A stretch of DNA of 64,000 bases from Pardosa pseudoannulata (taxonomy: Eukaryota; Arthropoda; Arachnida; Araneae; Lycosidae). Position 1 is the first letter of the stretch. Each line of letters begins with the position of its first letter. The position numbers and the translations under genes were made by a program. Shown here one piece after another: positions 14,892 to 27,165 of the stretch. The notes beneath the pieces are model-generated. The model searched no databases. It was given only the letters and a program-made list of their open reading frames with translations, and had not been told where the DNA came from. The stretch lies in NCBI GenBank assembly GCA_032207245.1, contig CM063504.1, forward strand, positions 23,833,491-23,897,490, written 5' to 3'.

Positions 14892-15537
14892 CTTCAGGGG
14901 AGTAAACTTCGTGTAAACTTGTATTTTCGCCTTAACAAATTACGTTAGGTGTACACTTTTGTAATTAAGATAAATTTTTACGATCTATCTATCATCATTA
15001 TCCTTTACGATAATAGTTATTTGTTTAGCAAAATCTGCATTTTGTTGTAATTCTTATTGTTATACTTTTCTTTTTGTTGTACTGTTTTGTAAATTTTATG
15101 TTTTATACCTTATATAGGACACAGTGTAACAGTATTGTACATGACCATATAATAATAACGTTGTATACTGAATATTTTAAAAAACAAATCTTGCAGTCCC
15201 TTGTTCTTTTATCACAATCTCGGACGTGAATTTTAATTTATACTATTCATTATATATATATAGCATTCTTCAAAGTTTTTACCACTTAACAACATGGAAA
15301 CTTAAAATGTAAATGAAAACTGATGCATACATATGATTATATCTAAGTAGAACTATCTAATTTTTTTCAAAGCACGTGTAGTTTTATGTGTTCTCAAATA
15401 GATATAAATTATTTCCTGCCAAAGATCGGAAGGTTGTACTTTAATATTTTAGCCTGACAGGTGCCACAGTTACAGCTTTCTTCACTTATATGAAACTTTT
15501 GAAAAATGTAAGGAAAGAAGTAGCGTACACAGACTTT
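14892..15537. other. non-coding DNA, possibly 3' UTR of the candidate exon in its first 300 bases
   Basis: Moderate T-richness (TTTGTTGTAATTCTTATTG and similar) and no repeats. No canonical AATAAA was found near a likely end, only AATAATAA near 15152, so UTR status is speculative. Confidence 0.25.
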
Positions 15538-15548
15538 TTTCTTTAAGG

Positions 15549-15604
15549 TTTGGTTTGCTTTGAAGCGCTACGGTCTACTATTTTGCCACACAAAGGCTCA
15601 GTTC
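15549..15604 (-). mobile_element. 56-bp 5'-truncated tRNA-SINE tail with target duplication
   Basis: TTTGGTTTGCTTTGAAGCG, CTACGGTCTACT and TTTTGCCACACAA are the 3' tail of the main SINE family here (minus orientation). It is bounded by an 11-bp direct repeat TTTCTTTAAGG (15538-15548 and 15605-15615). The tRNA head is absent, so reverse transcription stopped early. The target duplication indicates genuine LINE-mediated insertion. Confidence 0.8.
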
Positions 15605-15861
15605 TTTCTTTAAGGATAAATGGGTGGTTGAAATTTTTTCATGTGAATTGCATGCCATTATGTCAGTTCATAATATTAGCCTTATTTAACTATTATTGGA
15701 CAAAAACATAGTACAAATACGCCAGAGAGGCGAAATTCTTATGTCAGAAACTAAAAATGTATGAACTTTTTGTTCGATTCTATTGGTCCATGGAAAAGGG
15801 TCACAGTCCACTTTCTTCATCATGCCACGCAATACAATTTATAAATGCACATTAGACTTGT
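15605..15861. other. unannotated spacer
   Basis: Nothing recognised between the truncated SINE and the TTAA-flanked element. Confidence 0.5.
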
Positions 15862-15865
15862 TTAA

Positions 15866-16487
15866 CACTAGGTTTACGGGACACGTCGATTTGACGTATT
15901 TCGAATTTTATAAGGAAAATTACAAAAACTTTTTGCATTTTTATTTTATCTCTTGTACTTAATTTTATCCATCGAACGAGGTAAATACATATTGAAGTTT
16001 ATTTTATTTTAAAGGATTGAAATATTGAAATTTTCTATGTGGTATACTTCTCTACGGATATTCCTCGATTTGACGCAATCTTAATGTAGTCAAAATGTTT
16101 AGTAAATTAGTTCACTTCATGCAACCATTACAACAATAATAAATGGGAATGTACCGCAATACTTCAATCCGTTATCCGATATTATTATCTCAAATGAAAC
16201 AAATAATAAGCAACAGTAGAAAGAACGGAACGCAGAATGTCAATTGAAGTCAGAGAAGAGATTTTGAAGGTTTTAGTTCTTGGTTCGACTATTGAAAAAT
16301 AAAATACTAGAGTATTTTTTGAATTAGTGATATTATTGTAAACCTCAATATTATCTCATATTTTCATTTTTTACTTATAGTGTATAATTACATTATTTTC
16401 TGAGTGTTGTTATATGGATTCGTTCATGCGTCAAACTGACGCGTGTTCATAGAGATAAGTATATGAGAAACGTTCATAAATCTAGTG
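15866..16487. mobile_element. piggyBac-type MITE (622 bp) in TTAA
   Basis: Both ends abut TTAA (15862-15865; 16488-16491), the piggyBac target. Terminal inverted repeats are CACTAGGTTTACG on the left and CACTAGATTTATG (reverse complement of the right end), 11 of 13 identical. Subterminal GTCGATTTGACG (about 15886) and its counterpart GTCAGTTTGACG (right end, inverted) are also paired, and CTCGATTTGACG recurs near 16065. A small open stretch at 16237-16302, MSIEVREEILKVLVLGSTIE then Lys and stop, sits where a transposase N terminus could be. It may be what is left of the parent gene. No catalytic core remains. Confidence 0.7.
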
Positions 16488-16491
16488 TTAA

Positions 16492-17400
16492 ATGGAAGTG
16501 AAAGGGTTGTATGAATAGAGAACTCACATTTTCCGTAAACTTCTGGTAATGAGATAAAGTCTATACCAATATTGGAAGTTAGTTATTCATGTCAAACATG
16601 AGTATTCATATGAGTAATAGATTTTGTTATCTAATGTGAAATAAAAGCGTTAGAAAATTAAAATATTAAAAATTTTTCAGATGATGTTTTATGAGATTAT
16701 ATTAACATCGTTAGTGTCGGGTGCAATTTGAAGGCCTAAAAACAAGGAAAGAAGTTCAAATTAAAATTTTCTCTGTAAATCGTAAGTGAAAATAAATAAT
16801 TTGTTTCTAAAATACATATGTACATAATATGTTTCTAAGTACATAATTTCTAATGTACATAACTTGTTTCTAAGTTATGAGTAATTGAAAATAATAATTA
16901 ATATCTACAGATGCATTTATATTAATGAAAATATAAATTTGTCTTGGTTTACCTAAGATTTCGTTCTGTTTGAACCCGTTACCTTGAAAAGAGGTTCCGC
17001 ATATTGGAAATCTGAAGAGTGCAATTTATTCATTCGAAAAGCATTTTATACTCCTAGATATCAATTCTAGATGTTCATCAAAGAGATGAGGCTTAGATTT
17101 TTTAATAAATTATAGTACTTCTTCCATCTAATTTGTCTAGCGCAAAACGCAATACCATTTCAAACTTTATTTTAGCACTACTATTCCATATTTTTTCATG
17201 TTTACGTCTGTATTATTTCGTTTTCAACGATATATTTTGTGAGGTTATCATGCTGTACTTACATCACTAACGCTATACGCAGTATAAACTATTTTAATGG
17301 TAACCCAATTTAGTAATTTAAGCTTAAGAAGATAGCATGCCATAATACAAACTAATTAGCGTTAAGCAAGGAAAGGTCGAATAATGACACTATAAAATTC
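16492..17400. other. AT-rich DNA, no gene seen
   Basis: Only a short irregular repeat of TTTCTAA.TACATAA words (16800-16880) was noted. Confidence 0.6.
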
Positions 17401-17403
17401 AAA

Positions 17404-17407
<4 letters not shown>

Positions 17408-17452
<45 letters not shown>

Positions 17453-17539
17453 CACATATTATATATAATATATATATACACATAATATACACATATATAT
17501 ATACACATATATTATATATATATATATATACATATATAT

Positions 17540-17595
<56 letters not shown>

Positions 17596-17735
17596 TTATT
17601 TAATATATATATATATATTTATATATATATATAAAATATATATATATATACAATATAATATATACATATATATATATACAAATTTATATATATAATATAT
17701 ATATATATATATCTTATTATATATATATTTTTTAT
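17408..17735. repeat. (TA)n compound microsatellite
   Basis: TA tracts with ACAC, TATTTA and TAATATA interruptions; the 67-residue minus-strand frame over it is an artefact. Confidence 0.95.
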
Positions 17736-18093
17736 TCTAAAAATAAAAATTTCCGGGTATTTTAAATATAAAAAAAATTCCATCTAAATATGTTCCATAT
17801 GATCTTTCTCTTTCTACAGTTAAGAGTTCCATGCAGCATAGAAACACGGAGAAAATAAAAAGAGATTAAATCGAATATTTTTGTTGTTACGCCAAATTAA
17901 AAGGAGCAGATAAAAGTGCTTTAAATACATTTAGAAATACAAGATTTATCACAAAGTTAATTTGTGATGTATATGAGATTGATATCTCATTGAAAAAATA
18001 TAACTAGTTTTACACAAATAGTGAGCTTATGTCAACATAGACTGGGTCGGCGTAAAACAAATTTCCTTACACTAATGGTGACTGATTACATGG

Positions 18094-18276
18094 CTTTTTT
18101 TTGTTTTGTTTTGGAGCGCAACGGTCTACTTTTTACAACACGAGGGCTAATGAGACCGGGACCTACTGCTTAAAGCCGATTCCGAACGGCTACAAACAAC
18201 CCTGCCGTAGTGGGATTCGAACCCACGAACTCCGGTTCCGAAGACCAACACCCTAACCATTCGGCCATCGCTCGTC
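18094..18276 (-). mobile_element. full-length tRNA-derived SINE
   Basis: On the minus strand the head reads TGGCCGAATGG, an exact A box, and GGTTCGAATCC, an exact B box. Between them is a 7-nt anticodon-like loop CTTCGGA, with TCG at the anticodon position, resembling an Arg-type tRNA. The body runs through GTAGCCGTTCGGAATCGGCT, AGCCCTCGTGT and ends CGCTCCAAAACAAAACAAA. It is flanked by a 12-bp repeat CTGATTACATGG/CTGATTGCATGG (18082-18093; 18277-18288). It is the best-preserved minus-strand copy in the window. Confidence 0.88.
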
Positions 18277-18321
18277 CTGATTGCATGGAAAGGGTTTATA
18301 AGTGATAATAATACTATGAAG

Positions 18322-18502
18322 TTTAGTTTAGTTTAGTTTGGAGAGCTAGCGTTACGTTCTACTGTTTTGCACACGAGGGCTAATGAGACCTACTGCTTAA
18401 AGCCGATTCCGAACGGCTGCGAACATCCATGCAAAAGTGGGATTCGAACTCACAAACTCTGGTACTGACGATCATCACCCTAACCAATCAGCTAGCGTTC
18501 GG
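18322..18502 (-). mobile_element. tRNA-derived SINE, second adjacent copy
   Basis: Same family and orientation as the copy 50 bp upstream, with a degenerate head (TAGCTGATTGG instead of the A box) and B-box region GAGTTCGAATCCC. The 3' tail has CTCCAAACTAAACTAAACT. A 13-bp target duplication TAATACTATGAAG/TAATACTGTGAAG (18309-18321; 18503-18515) shows it arose by its own insertion, not by tandem copying. Confidence 0.88.
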
Positions 18503-18633
18503 TAATACTGTGAAGAATAACCTTTAAGTAATAAATAATATCATTGCTAAATAATAAGGTAATGGTATAGTAAATACTCTGTAAATTCAAATATAGGATG
18601 ATATAGGAACTATAGGAACTTATTCAACTATAG

Positions 18634-18668
18634 GAACTTATAATATACTTATAGTATATTATAAGTTC
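18634..18668. repeat. perfect 16-bp-arm hairpin, 3-nt loop
   Basis: GAACTTATAATATACT and its exact reverse complement are separated by TAT. Just upstream, CTATAGGAACTTA-like words are repeated directly. It lies in non-coding DNA. Confidence 0.85.
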
Positions 18669-19604
18669 TAATTACAAAAATCCTTCTAACAAAGTCTAAA
18701 TGGATTTGAAACTGGAATTAATATAAGTCAATGACCTAGTAGGATGGGACGAAATAGAAAAGATTCCGCTTATTTGGCTTTATTTGACACAAAAACTATC
18801 TGTACTCTTCTGCCCGTTTCATTTGAAATTTTTTCAAGCAGACTATCATCCAAATTTTCAATAGCCCACTCGCTTACTTTTCAGCGAAAAAGACACTCTA
18901 ATTTAGCTATTCATCACGCTGACCTGCATTTGAAATAAGATAAAAGAATCCATCAGAGCGCATTATTGTATCCTGGTTTAGATTGCAATTAATAAGTTTT
19001 GTCATGACTATTCATCAGTTATTACCTTTGAGCAATTACAAGAATCGTAAACGGGGTCCGTGGCACACCGACACGCATGCAAAGCATATTACCCTGCTCA
19101 TTGTTCATTTGACTTGCTGTCAGTTCTGTCTGATACTTCCTTTAAATTTCGGCACACCCAGATCCAGTATAGAACAGTGGAACATCTTCATGAGTTAATG
19201 CAGTGAGAGATAACCATAGAGATAACTAAATAATCGCTTAATCAGTTCACTGGGAATGGGTATTGTGCTAATACAGAACACACACGTAAGATTTATTGCG
19301 AACGCTTGTATCCGACTTAAATATGCCTCGGTTGCTTAAGAAATAAGCCCATTTGTATCATTTTTCATGATTAACTTTCCGCCTGGAACTAATGTTTAGA
19401 CATATAAAACGTCGTGTCAAAATTTTCCTTATTATGTTTAAGCATTGAAGACTGTATAGATCATCAACAAAACATGCAAAAAAAAATTCTGTAGAATGAA
19501 TTTATTTCAATCTATATTATGCTTCACAAATACAAATTTTTATTTTTTATAAAAATTCCTGTCAAAAAATAATTTGATGCTTTGTGAAACGTATATTTTT
19601 TATT
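18669..19604. other. non-coding DNA with a slightly GC-richer patch
   Basis: Two short open frames (18744-18938; 18983-19198) have mixed composition but no recognisable domain and no convincing splice context. They could be remnants of an unrecognised element. Confidence 0.4.
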
Positions 19605-22600
19605 CTCTTTCCCTTTTTTATAGAGCAAAAGAAATATTTGGTAGTTTTACAGATGAAAGTTTTCGACAGGGTCATCTTTGGCCATTTCAAGTATTCTGAG
19701 TAAAATTAAATTGTTTTATATTTTATATATCCCACTGATTCTTGATCCCTGATTTTGTATTTTAATGACTTCGGTTTACGAACATATTTGAGTCCAATTT
19801 CCTACTACATCGAAATAAAAATTTCAGAATATTCTCTCTATCAGCTTTTTTCCTGTAAAGCAACAGAAATATTTGGTTGTTTTACAGATTAAAGCTTTAA
19901 AAAGCATCAGCTTTGGCCATTTCAGATATTCTGAGTAAAATTAAACTGTTTTGTATTTCATATATTCCATCCATTCTGCATCCATGATTTTGTATTTTAA
20001 TGACTTAGGGTTACGAACACATTTGATTCCAATTTACTACTACATCGAAACAAAAATTTCAGAATACTCTCTCTACCCGCTTTTTCCTATAGTGAAAAAG
20101 AAGTACTTTTTAGATTTTGGAAATTAGAGTTTTAGACAGGATCAGCTTTGGCCATTTCAAATATTTTTAGTAAAATTATACTGTTTTGTATTTTATATAT
20201 CCCATTGATTCTGGATACATGTTTTTGTAGTTTAATGACTCCTCAACAAAGGAACATATTTGAGTCCAATTTCCTACGTTAAAACAAAAATTTCAGAATA
20301 TTCTCTCTACCCGCTTTTTTAATATAGAGCAAAAGAAATACTTGGTAGATTTTGGAAATTAAAGTTTTTGATGGCATGAGCTTTGTCCATTTCAAATATT
20401 CTGATTAAAATTAAACTGTTTTGTATTTTATATATCCCCTTGATTCTGGATCCATGTTTCTGTATTTTTAATGTCTTCAGGTTACGAACATATTTGAGTC
20501 CAATTTCCTACTACATCGAAACAAAACTTTCAGAATATTCTCTGTACCCGCTTTTTTCCTATAGAGCAACAGAAATATTTAGTAGATTTTGGAAATTAAA
20601 GATTTAGACAGGATCAGGTTTGGCCATTTCAAATACTCTGAATAAAATTAAACTGTTTTGTATTTTATATATCCCATTGATTCTGGGTACATATTTTTGT
20701 ATTATAATGACTTCGGGTTACAAAAATATATGAGTCCAATTTCCTACTACTTCGTATCTCTACCCACTTTTTTCTTATAGAGCAGCAGAAATATTTGGTA
20801 GTTTTACAGATTAAAGTTTTAGAAAGCATCAGCTTTGGCCATTTCAAATATTCTGATTAAAATTAAACTTTTTTGTATTTTATATATCCCACTGATTCTG
20901 GATCTATATTTTGTATTTTAATGACTTCTGGTTACGGACATATTTGAGTCCAATTTCCTACTACATCGAAACAAAACTTTCAGAATATTCTCTCTGCTCG
21001 CTTTTTTCCTATAAAGCAGCAGAAATATTTGGTAGTTTTACAGATTAAAGTTTTAGAAAGCATCAGCTTTGACCATTTCAATTATTCTGATTAAAATTAA
21101 ACTGTTTTGTATTTTATATATCCCATTGATTCTGGATCCATGTTTCTATATTTTTAATGTCTTCAGGTTACGAACATATTTGAGTCCAACTTCCTACTAC
21201 ATCGAAACAAAACTTTCAGAATATTCTCTGTACCCGCTTTTTTCCTATAGAGCAACAGAAATATTTCGTAGATTTTGGAAATTAAACTTTTAGACAGGAT
21301 CATTTTTGTCCATTTGAAATATTGTGAGTAAAGTTAAACTATTTTGTATTTTATATATCCCATTTATTCTGGAGCCTTGTTTTTATGTTTTAACGCCTTC
21401 GGGGTTACGAACATATTTGAGTTCAAATGCTTACAACATCGAAACAAAAATTTCAGAATATTCTCTCTACCCGGGTTTTTTTCTATAGAGCAACAGAAAT
21501 ATTTGGGAGATTTTGGAAATTAAAGTTTTAGACGGGATCAGCTTTGTCTATTTCAAATATTGTGAGTAAAATTAAACTGTTTCTGTTTTTATATATCCCA
21601 CTGATTCTGCATACATGTTTTTGTATTTTAATGACTTCGGGTAACAAATATATTTGAGTCCAATTTCCTACTACATCGTATCTCTATTCTCTTTCATATA
21701 AAGCAAAAGAAATATTTAGTAGATTTTGGAAATTAAAGATTTAGACAGGATCAGGTTTGGCCATTTCAAATATTCTGATTAAAATTAAACTGTTTTGTAT
21801 TTTATATATCCCATTGATTCTGGGTACATGTTTTTGTATTATAATGACTTCGAGTTACAAAAATATATGAGTCCAATTTCGTACTACTTCATATCTCTAC
21901 CCACTTTTTTCTTATACAGCAAAAGAAATATTTGGTAGTTTTACAGATTAAAGTTTTAGAAAGCATCAGCTTTGGCCATTTCAAATATTCTGATTAAAAT
22001 TAAACTTTTTTGTATTTTATATATCCCATTGATTCTGGATCTATATTTTGTATTTTAATGACTTCTGGTTATGGACATATTTGAGTCCAATTTCCTACTA
22101 CATCGAAACAAAACTTTCAGAATATTCTCTCTACCCTCTTTTTTCCTATAAAGCAGCAGAAATATTTGGTAGTTTTACAGATTAAAGTTTTAGAAAGCAT
22201 CAGCTTTGGCCATTTCAAATATTCTGATTAAAATTAAACTGTTTTATATTTTATATATCCCATTGATTCTGGATCCATGTTTCTGTATTTTTAATGTCTT
22301 CAGGTTACGAACATATTTGAGTCCAATTTACTACTACATCGAAACAAAACTTTCAGAATATTCTCTTTAACCGCTTTTTTCCTATAGAGCAACAGAAATA
22401 TTTGGTAGATTAAAAATTAAAGTTTTCGACAGGATCATATTTGGCCATTTCAAATATTCTGAGTAAAATTAAATTTTTTCTTTTATATATCCCATCGATT
22501 TTGAATCCATGTTTTTGTATTTTAATGACTTCGGGTTACGAATATTTTTGGGTCCAATTTCCTACTACATCGTATCTCTACCCACTTTTTCCTGTAGAGC

Positions 22601-24840
22601 AACAGAAATATTTGGTAGATTTTGGAAATTAAAGTTTTAGACTGGATCAGCTTTGGCCATTTCAAATATTCTGAGTAAAATTAAACTGTTTTTTTATTTT
22701 ATATATCCCATTGATTCTGCATCTATATTTTGTATTTTAATGACTTCTGGTTACGGACATATATTTGAGTCCAATTTCCTACTACATCGTATCTCTACCC
22801 ACTTTTTCCTGTAGAGCAACAGAAATATTTGGTAGATTTTGGAAATTAAAGTTTTAGACTGGATCAGATTTGGCCATTTCAAATATTCTGAGTAAAATTA
22901 AACTGTTTTTTTATTTTATATCCCGTCGATTCTGGATCCATGTTTTTGTATTTTAATGACTTCAGGTTACGAACATATTTGAGTCCAATTTCCTACTACA
23001 TCGAAACAAAAATTTCAGAATATTCTCTGTACCCGCTTTTTTCCTATAGAGCAACAGAAATATTTAGTAGATTTTGGAAATTAAAGTTTTAGACAGGATC
23101 ATTTTTGTCCATTTGAAATATTGTGAGTAAAGTTAAACTATTTTGTATTTTATATATCCCATTTATTCTGGATCCTTGTTTTTGTGTTTTAACGCCTTCG
23201 GGTTACGAACATATTTGAGTTCAAATGCTTACTACATCGAAACAAAAATTTCAGAATATTCTCTCTACCCGTTTTTTTCCTATAGAGCAACAGAAATATT
23301 TGGGAGATTTTGGAAATTAAAGTTTTAGACAGGATCATTTCTGTCCATTTCAAATATTGTGAGTAAAATTAAATTGTTTCGTATTTTATATATCCCATTG
23401 ATTCTGCATCCATGTTTTTGTATTTTAATGACTTCGGGTAACAAATATATTTGAGTCCAATTTCCTACTACATCGTATCTCTACCCACTTTTTCCTGTAG
23501 AGCAACAGAAATATTTGGTAGATTTTGGAAATTAAAGTTTTAGACTGGATCAGATTTGGCCATTTCAAATATTCTGATTAAAATTAAACTGTTTTGTATT
23601 TTATATATCCCATTGATTCTGGGATCCATGTTTTTGTATTTAATGACTTCGGTTACAAAATATATGAGTCCAATTTCTACTACTTCATCTCTACCCACTT
23701 TTTTCTTATAGAGCAGCAGAAATATTTGGTAGTTTTACAGATTAAAGTTTTAGAAAGCATCAGCTTTGGCCATTTCAAATATTCTGATTAAAATTAAACT
23801 GTTTTGTATTTTATATATCCCATTGATTCTGGACCCATGTTTTTGTATTTTAATGACTTCAGATTACGAACATATTTAAGTCCAATTTCCTACTACATCG
23901 AAACAAAAATTTCAGAATATTCTCTCTGCTCGCTTTTTTCCTATAAAGCAGCAGAAATATTTGGTAGTTTTACAGATTAAAGTTTTAGACTGGATCAGAT
24001 TTGGCCATTTCAAATATTCTGAGTAAAATTAAACTGTTTTTTTATTTTATATCCCGTCGATTCTGGATCCATGTTTTTGTATTTTAATGACTTCAGGTTA
24101 CGAACATATTTGAGTCCAATTTCCTACTACATCGAAACAAAAATTTCAGAATATTCTCTGTACCCGCTTTTTTCCTATAGAGCAACAGAAATATTTAGTA
24201 GATTTTGGAAATTAAAGTTTTAGACAGGATCATTTTTGTCCATTTGAAATATTGTGAGTAAAGTTAAACTATTTTGTATTTTATATATTCCATTTATTCT
24301 GGATCCTTGTTTTTCTGTTTTAACGCCTTCGGGTTACGAACATATTTGAGTTCAAATGCTTACTACATCGAAACAAAAATTTCAGAATATTCTCTCTACC
24401 CGTTTTTTTTCTATAGAGCAACAGAAATATTTGGTAGATTTTGGAAATTAAAGTTTTAGACAGGATTATCTTTGAACATTTCAAATATTCTGAGTAAAAT
24501 TAAACTGTTTTGTATTTTATATATCCCATCGATTCTGCATCCATGTTTTTGTATTTTAATGACATCAGGTAACAAATATATTTGAGTCCAACTTCCTACT
24601 ACATCATATCTCTATCCACTTTTTTTCTTATAAAGCAACAGAAATATTTAGTAGATTTTGGAAATCAAAGTTTTAGACAGGATCACCTTTGGTCATTTCA
24701 AATATTCTGAGTAAAATTAAACTGTTTTGTATTTTATATATCCCATCGATTCTGGATCCATATTTTTGTATTTTAATGACTTCGGGTTACGAATATATTT
24801 GTGTCCAATTTCCTATTACATCGAAATAAAAATTTCAGAA
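19605..24840. repeat. 5.2-kb satellite, 23 monomers of about 235 or 214 bp with higher-order order
   Basis: The landmark (G)CCATTTCAAATATTCTGA marks units at 19681, 19916, 20151, 20386, 20623, 20838, 21072, 21309, 21547, 21760, 21975, 22209, 22444, 22656, 22873, 23108, 23344, 23559, 23769, 24004, 24239, 24475 and 24692. Of 22 spacings, 14 are 234-238 and 8 are 210-217. All eight short monomers lack the same roughly 20 bases after CTACTACATCG (the AAACAAAAATTTCAGAATAT block). Variant monomers recur in a fixed order. Repeated small frames (61-74 residues, ending RFWKLKF) simply reflect the monomer sequence and stop within it. Confidence 0.95.
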
Positions 24841-24859
24841 AAAATTACAATTAGGAAAT

Positions 24860-25330
24860 TTATTGTTAATTTATTTGAAGTTTAGTTCGAAATAATCTTA
24901 CCAATGATTTTTCTTTTAGGGACGAGAAATATCAACCTTTAAGTAACTTTAAATAGAAGATTTTTATCTTATTTTTCGTCTTATATATTTTCTAACTACT
25001 GTAAATACACGAGATGTTTAGCATTTATCTATTTTTATTTAGCTAGATTTACTGAATTCACTTTGAAGTAATCGTATCAATGATTTTTCTTTAAGGGACG
25101 AGAAATATCAACCTTTAAGTAAATTTAAATAGAAGATTTTTTCTTATTTTTCGTCTTATATATTTTCTAACTACCGTAAATACACGAGATTTTTTAATAT
25201 CTATTTTTTTTAGCTAGTTTAGAATTATTTACTTAATGATTCTTTTAAACAGAAATATCTTGTAAATTTAATAAAGATTTTTTTCTATTTTTTTATATAC
25301 TAATACAAAATACACAGATTTTATTGTTTT
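24860..25330. repeat. tandem array, about 156-176 bp unit, three diverging copies
   Basis: AATGATTTTTCTTT with GGGACGAGAAATATCAACCT starts at 24903 and 25079, and a decayed version (AATGATTCTTTTAAACAGAAATATC) at 25235. Each unit ends in CTATTTTTATTTAGCTAG, a motif also present at the start of each unit of the next array. Confidence 0.85.
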
Positions 25331-27165
25331 CTATTTTTATTTAGCTAGCTTTGCTGAATTTACTTTGTTTTTTAAAAATAAGACCTTTCTATGTGAACTG
25401 AAAAGTGAAAGCTTGTTTTAAAGTTTTTCTGGCACATTGTGTGCAGATATACAACACAAAATGAGTTTCCTTAATAATTTTTTTGTTAAGGAAAATAGAA
25501 TTCTCCATATTTAATTCTTATAAATATCAGAAATATTTTCTGTATTATTTTCAGAAAATTTAAAATAATTTAAAAAGAACTATTTTAAATACTTTAAATA
25601 CCGAATGAAATAAAGAACAACGAAACCAGATGGTAGAGTTTCATCGTATGTCTATACAGTAAATAATTTACTCTATTTTTATTTAGTTAGCTATGCTGAA
25701 TTTACTATGTTTCTAAAAAATACGATCTTTTTAAATGAAGGGAAAAATGAGAGCTTGTTTTAAAAGTTTTAAAGTTTTTCTGATACACTGTGCGAAGATA
25801 TACAACAACACAAATTGCATTTCCTTAATATTTTTTACTTTTTTGTTAATAATAATTAGGCAGAATTCTCCACCTATTTAAATTCTTATAAAGCATCAGA
25901 AATATTCCACTGAAGGATTGAATTTTCAGAAAATTTAAAATAATTTTTAAAAAATTCTATTTTAAATACTTTAAATATTGAATGAAATAAAGAGCAAGGA
26001 AACAAGATGGTAGGGTTTCATCGTATTTCTATACAGTAAGTATATTTACTCTATTTTTATTTAGTTAGCTTTGCTGAATTTACTGTGTTTCTAAAAAGTA
26101 AGATCTTTTCATATTAAGTGAAAAACGAGACTTTGTTTTAAAAGTTTTTCTGACGCATTGTGCGCTGATATAAAACAAAGTGAGTTTCCTTAATAATTTT
26201 TAATTTTTTTGTTAAGAGTAATTAGGTATAATTCTCCATCTATTTAAATTCTTAAAATGAATCAGAAATATTAGATTGGGAGATTAAATTTTCAGAAAAT
26301 TTAAAATAATGTTAAAAAATTTCATTTTAAATACTTTAAATACCGAATGAAATAAAGAACAACTGCACAAGATGGTATAGTTTCATCGAATGTCTACACA
26401 CTTGGTGTATTTACTCTATTTTTATTTAGTTAGATTTTCTGATTTTACTATGTTTCTAAAAAATAAGATCTTTTATATGAAGTGAAAAATGAGAGCTTGT
26501 TTTAAAAGTTTTAAAGTTTTTCTGAGGCACTGTGTGCTGATGTACAACAACACAAATGGCGTTTCTTTAATAATCTTTGCTTTTTTGTTGAGAGTAATTA
26601 GATAGAATTCTCCACCTATTTAAATTCTTATAAAGCATCAGAAATATTACACTGGGGGATTGAATTTTCAGAAAATTTAAAATAATTTTTAAAAAATTCT
26701 ATTTTAAATACTTTAAATACCAAATGAAATAAAGAACAACTACACAAGATGGTATAGTTTCATCGAATGTCTATACAGTAAGTGTATTTACTCTATTTTT
26801 ATTTAGTTAACTTTGCTGAATTTACTTTGTTTCTAAAAAATAAGATTTTTTGAGGATGAGAAAATGAAAATGAGAGCTTGTTTTAAAAGTTTGAAAATTT
26901 TTCTGACGCACTGTGCGCAGATATACAACAACATAAAATGAGCTTCGTAAATATTTTTTTTGTTGTTAAGAGTAATTAAGTAGAATTTTGACCTATTTAA
27001 ATTCTAAAAAGAATCAGAAATATTACACTAGGAGGTTAAATATTCAGAAAATTTAAAATAAATGTTAAAAAATTCAATTTTAAATACTTTAAATACCGAA
27101 TGAAATTAAGAACAAGGAAAAAATTGGTAGTTCTGTTGTAGGTCTTGATAGTGTATTTACTCTGA
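25331..27165. repeat. tandem array, about 370-bp unit, five copies
   Basis: CTATTTTTATTTAG.TAG.TTTGCTGAATTTACT starts units at 25331, 25673, 26051, 26416 and 26793, and the last unit decays at about 27165. Spacings are 342, 378, 365, 377 and about 370. Common internal words are GAGAGCTTGTTTTAAAAGTT, ACAACACAAA, AGAATTCTCCACCTATTTAA and AATACTTTAAATACCGAATG. There is no conserved reading frame. Confidence 0.92.

Noticed and set aside
18180..18260. Functional tRNA gene on the minus strand
   Set aside because: A and B boxes are good, but no paired acceptor stem was found and the sequence continues into a SINE body with target duplication.
20383..24459. A recurring 60-75 codon peptide ending RFWKLKF, as a possible repetitive protein gene
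   Set aside because: Monomer lengths (234-238, 210-217) do not keep frame, every unit has stops, and the similarity is at DNA level over the whole monomer.
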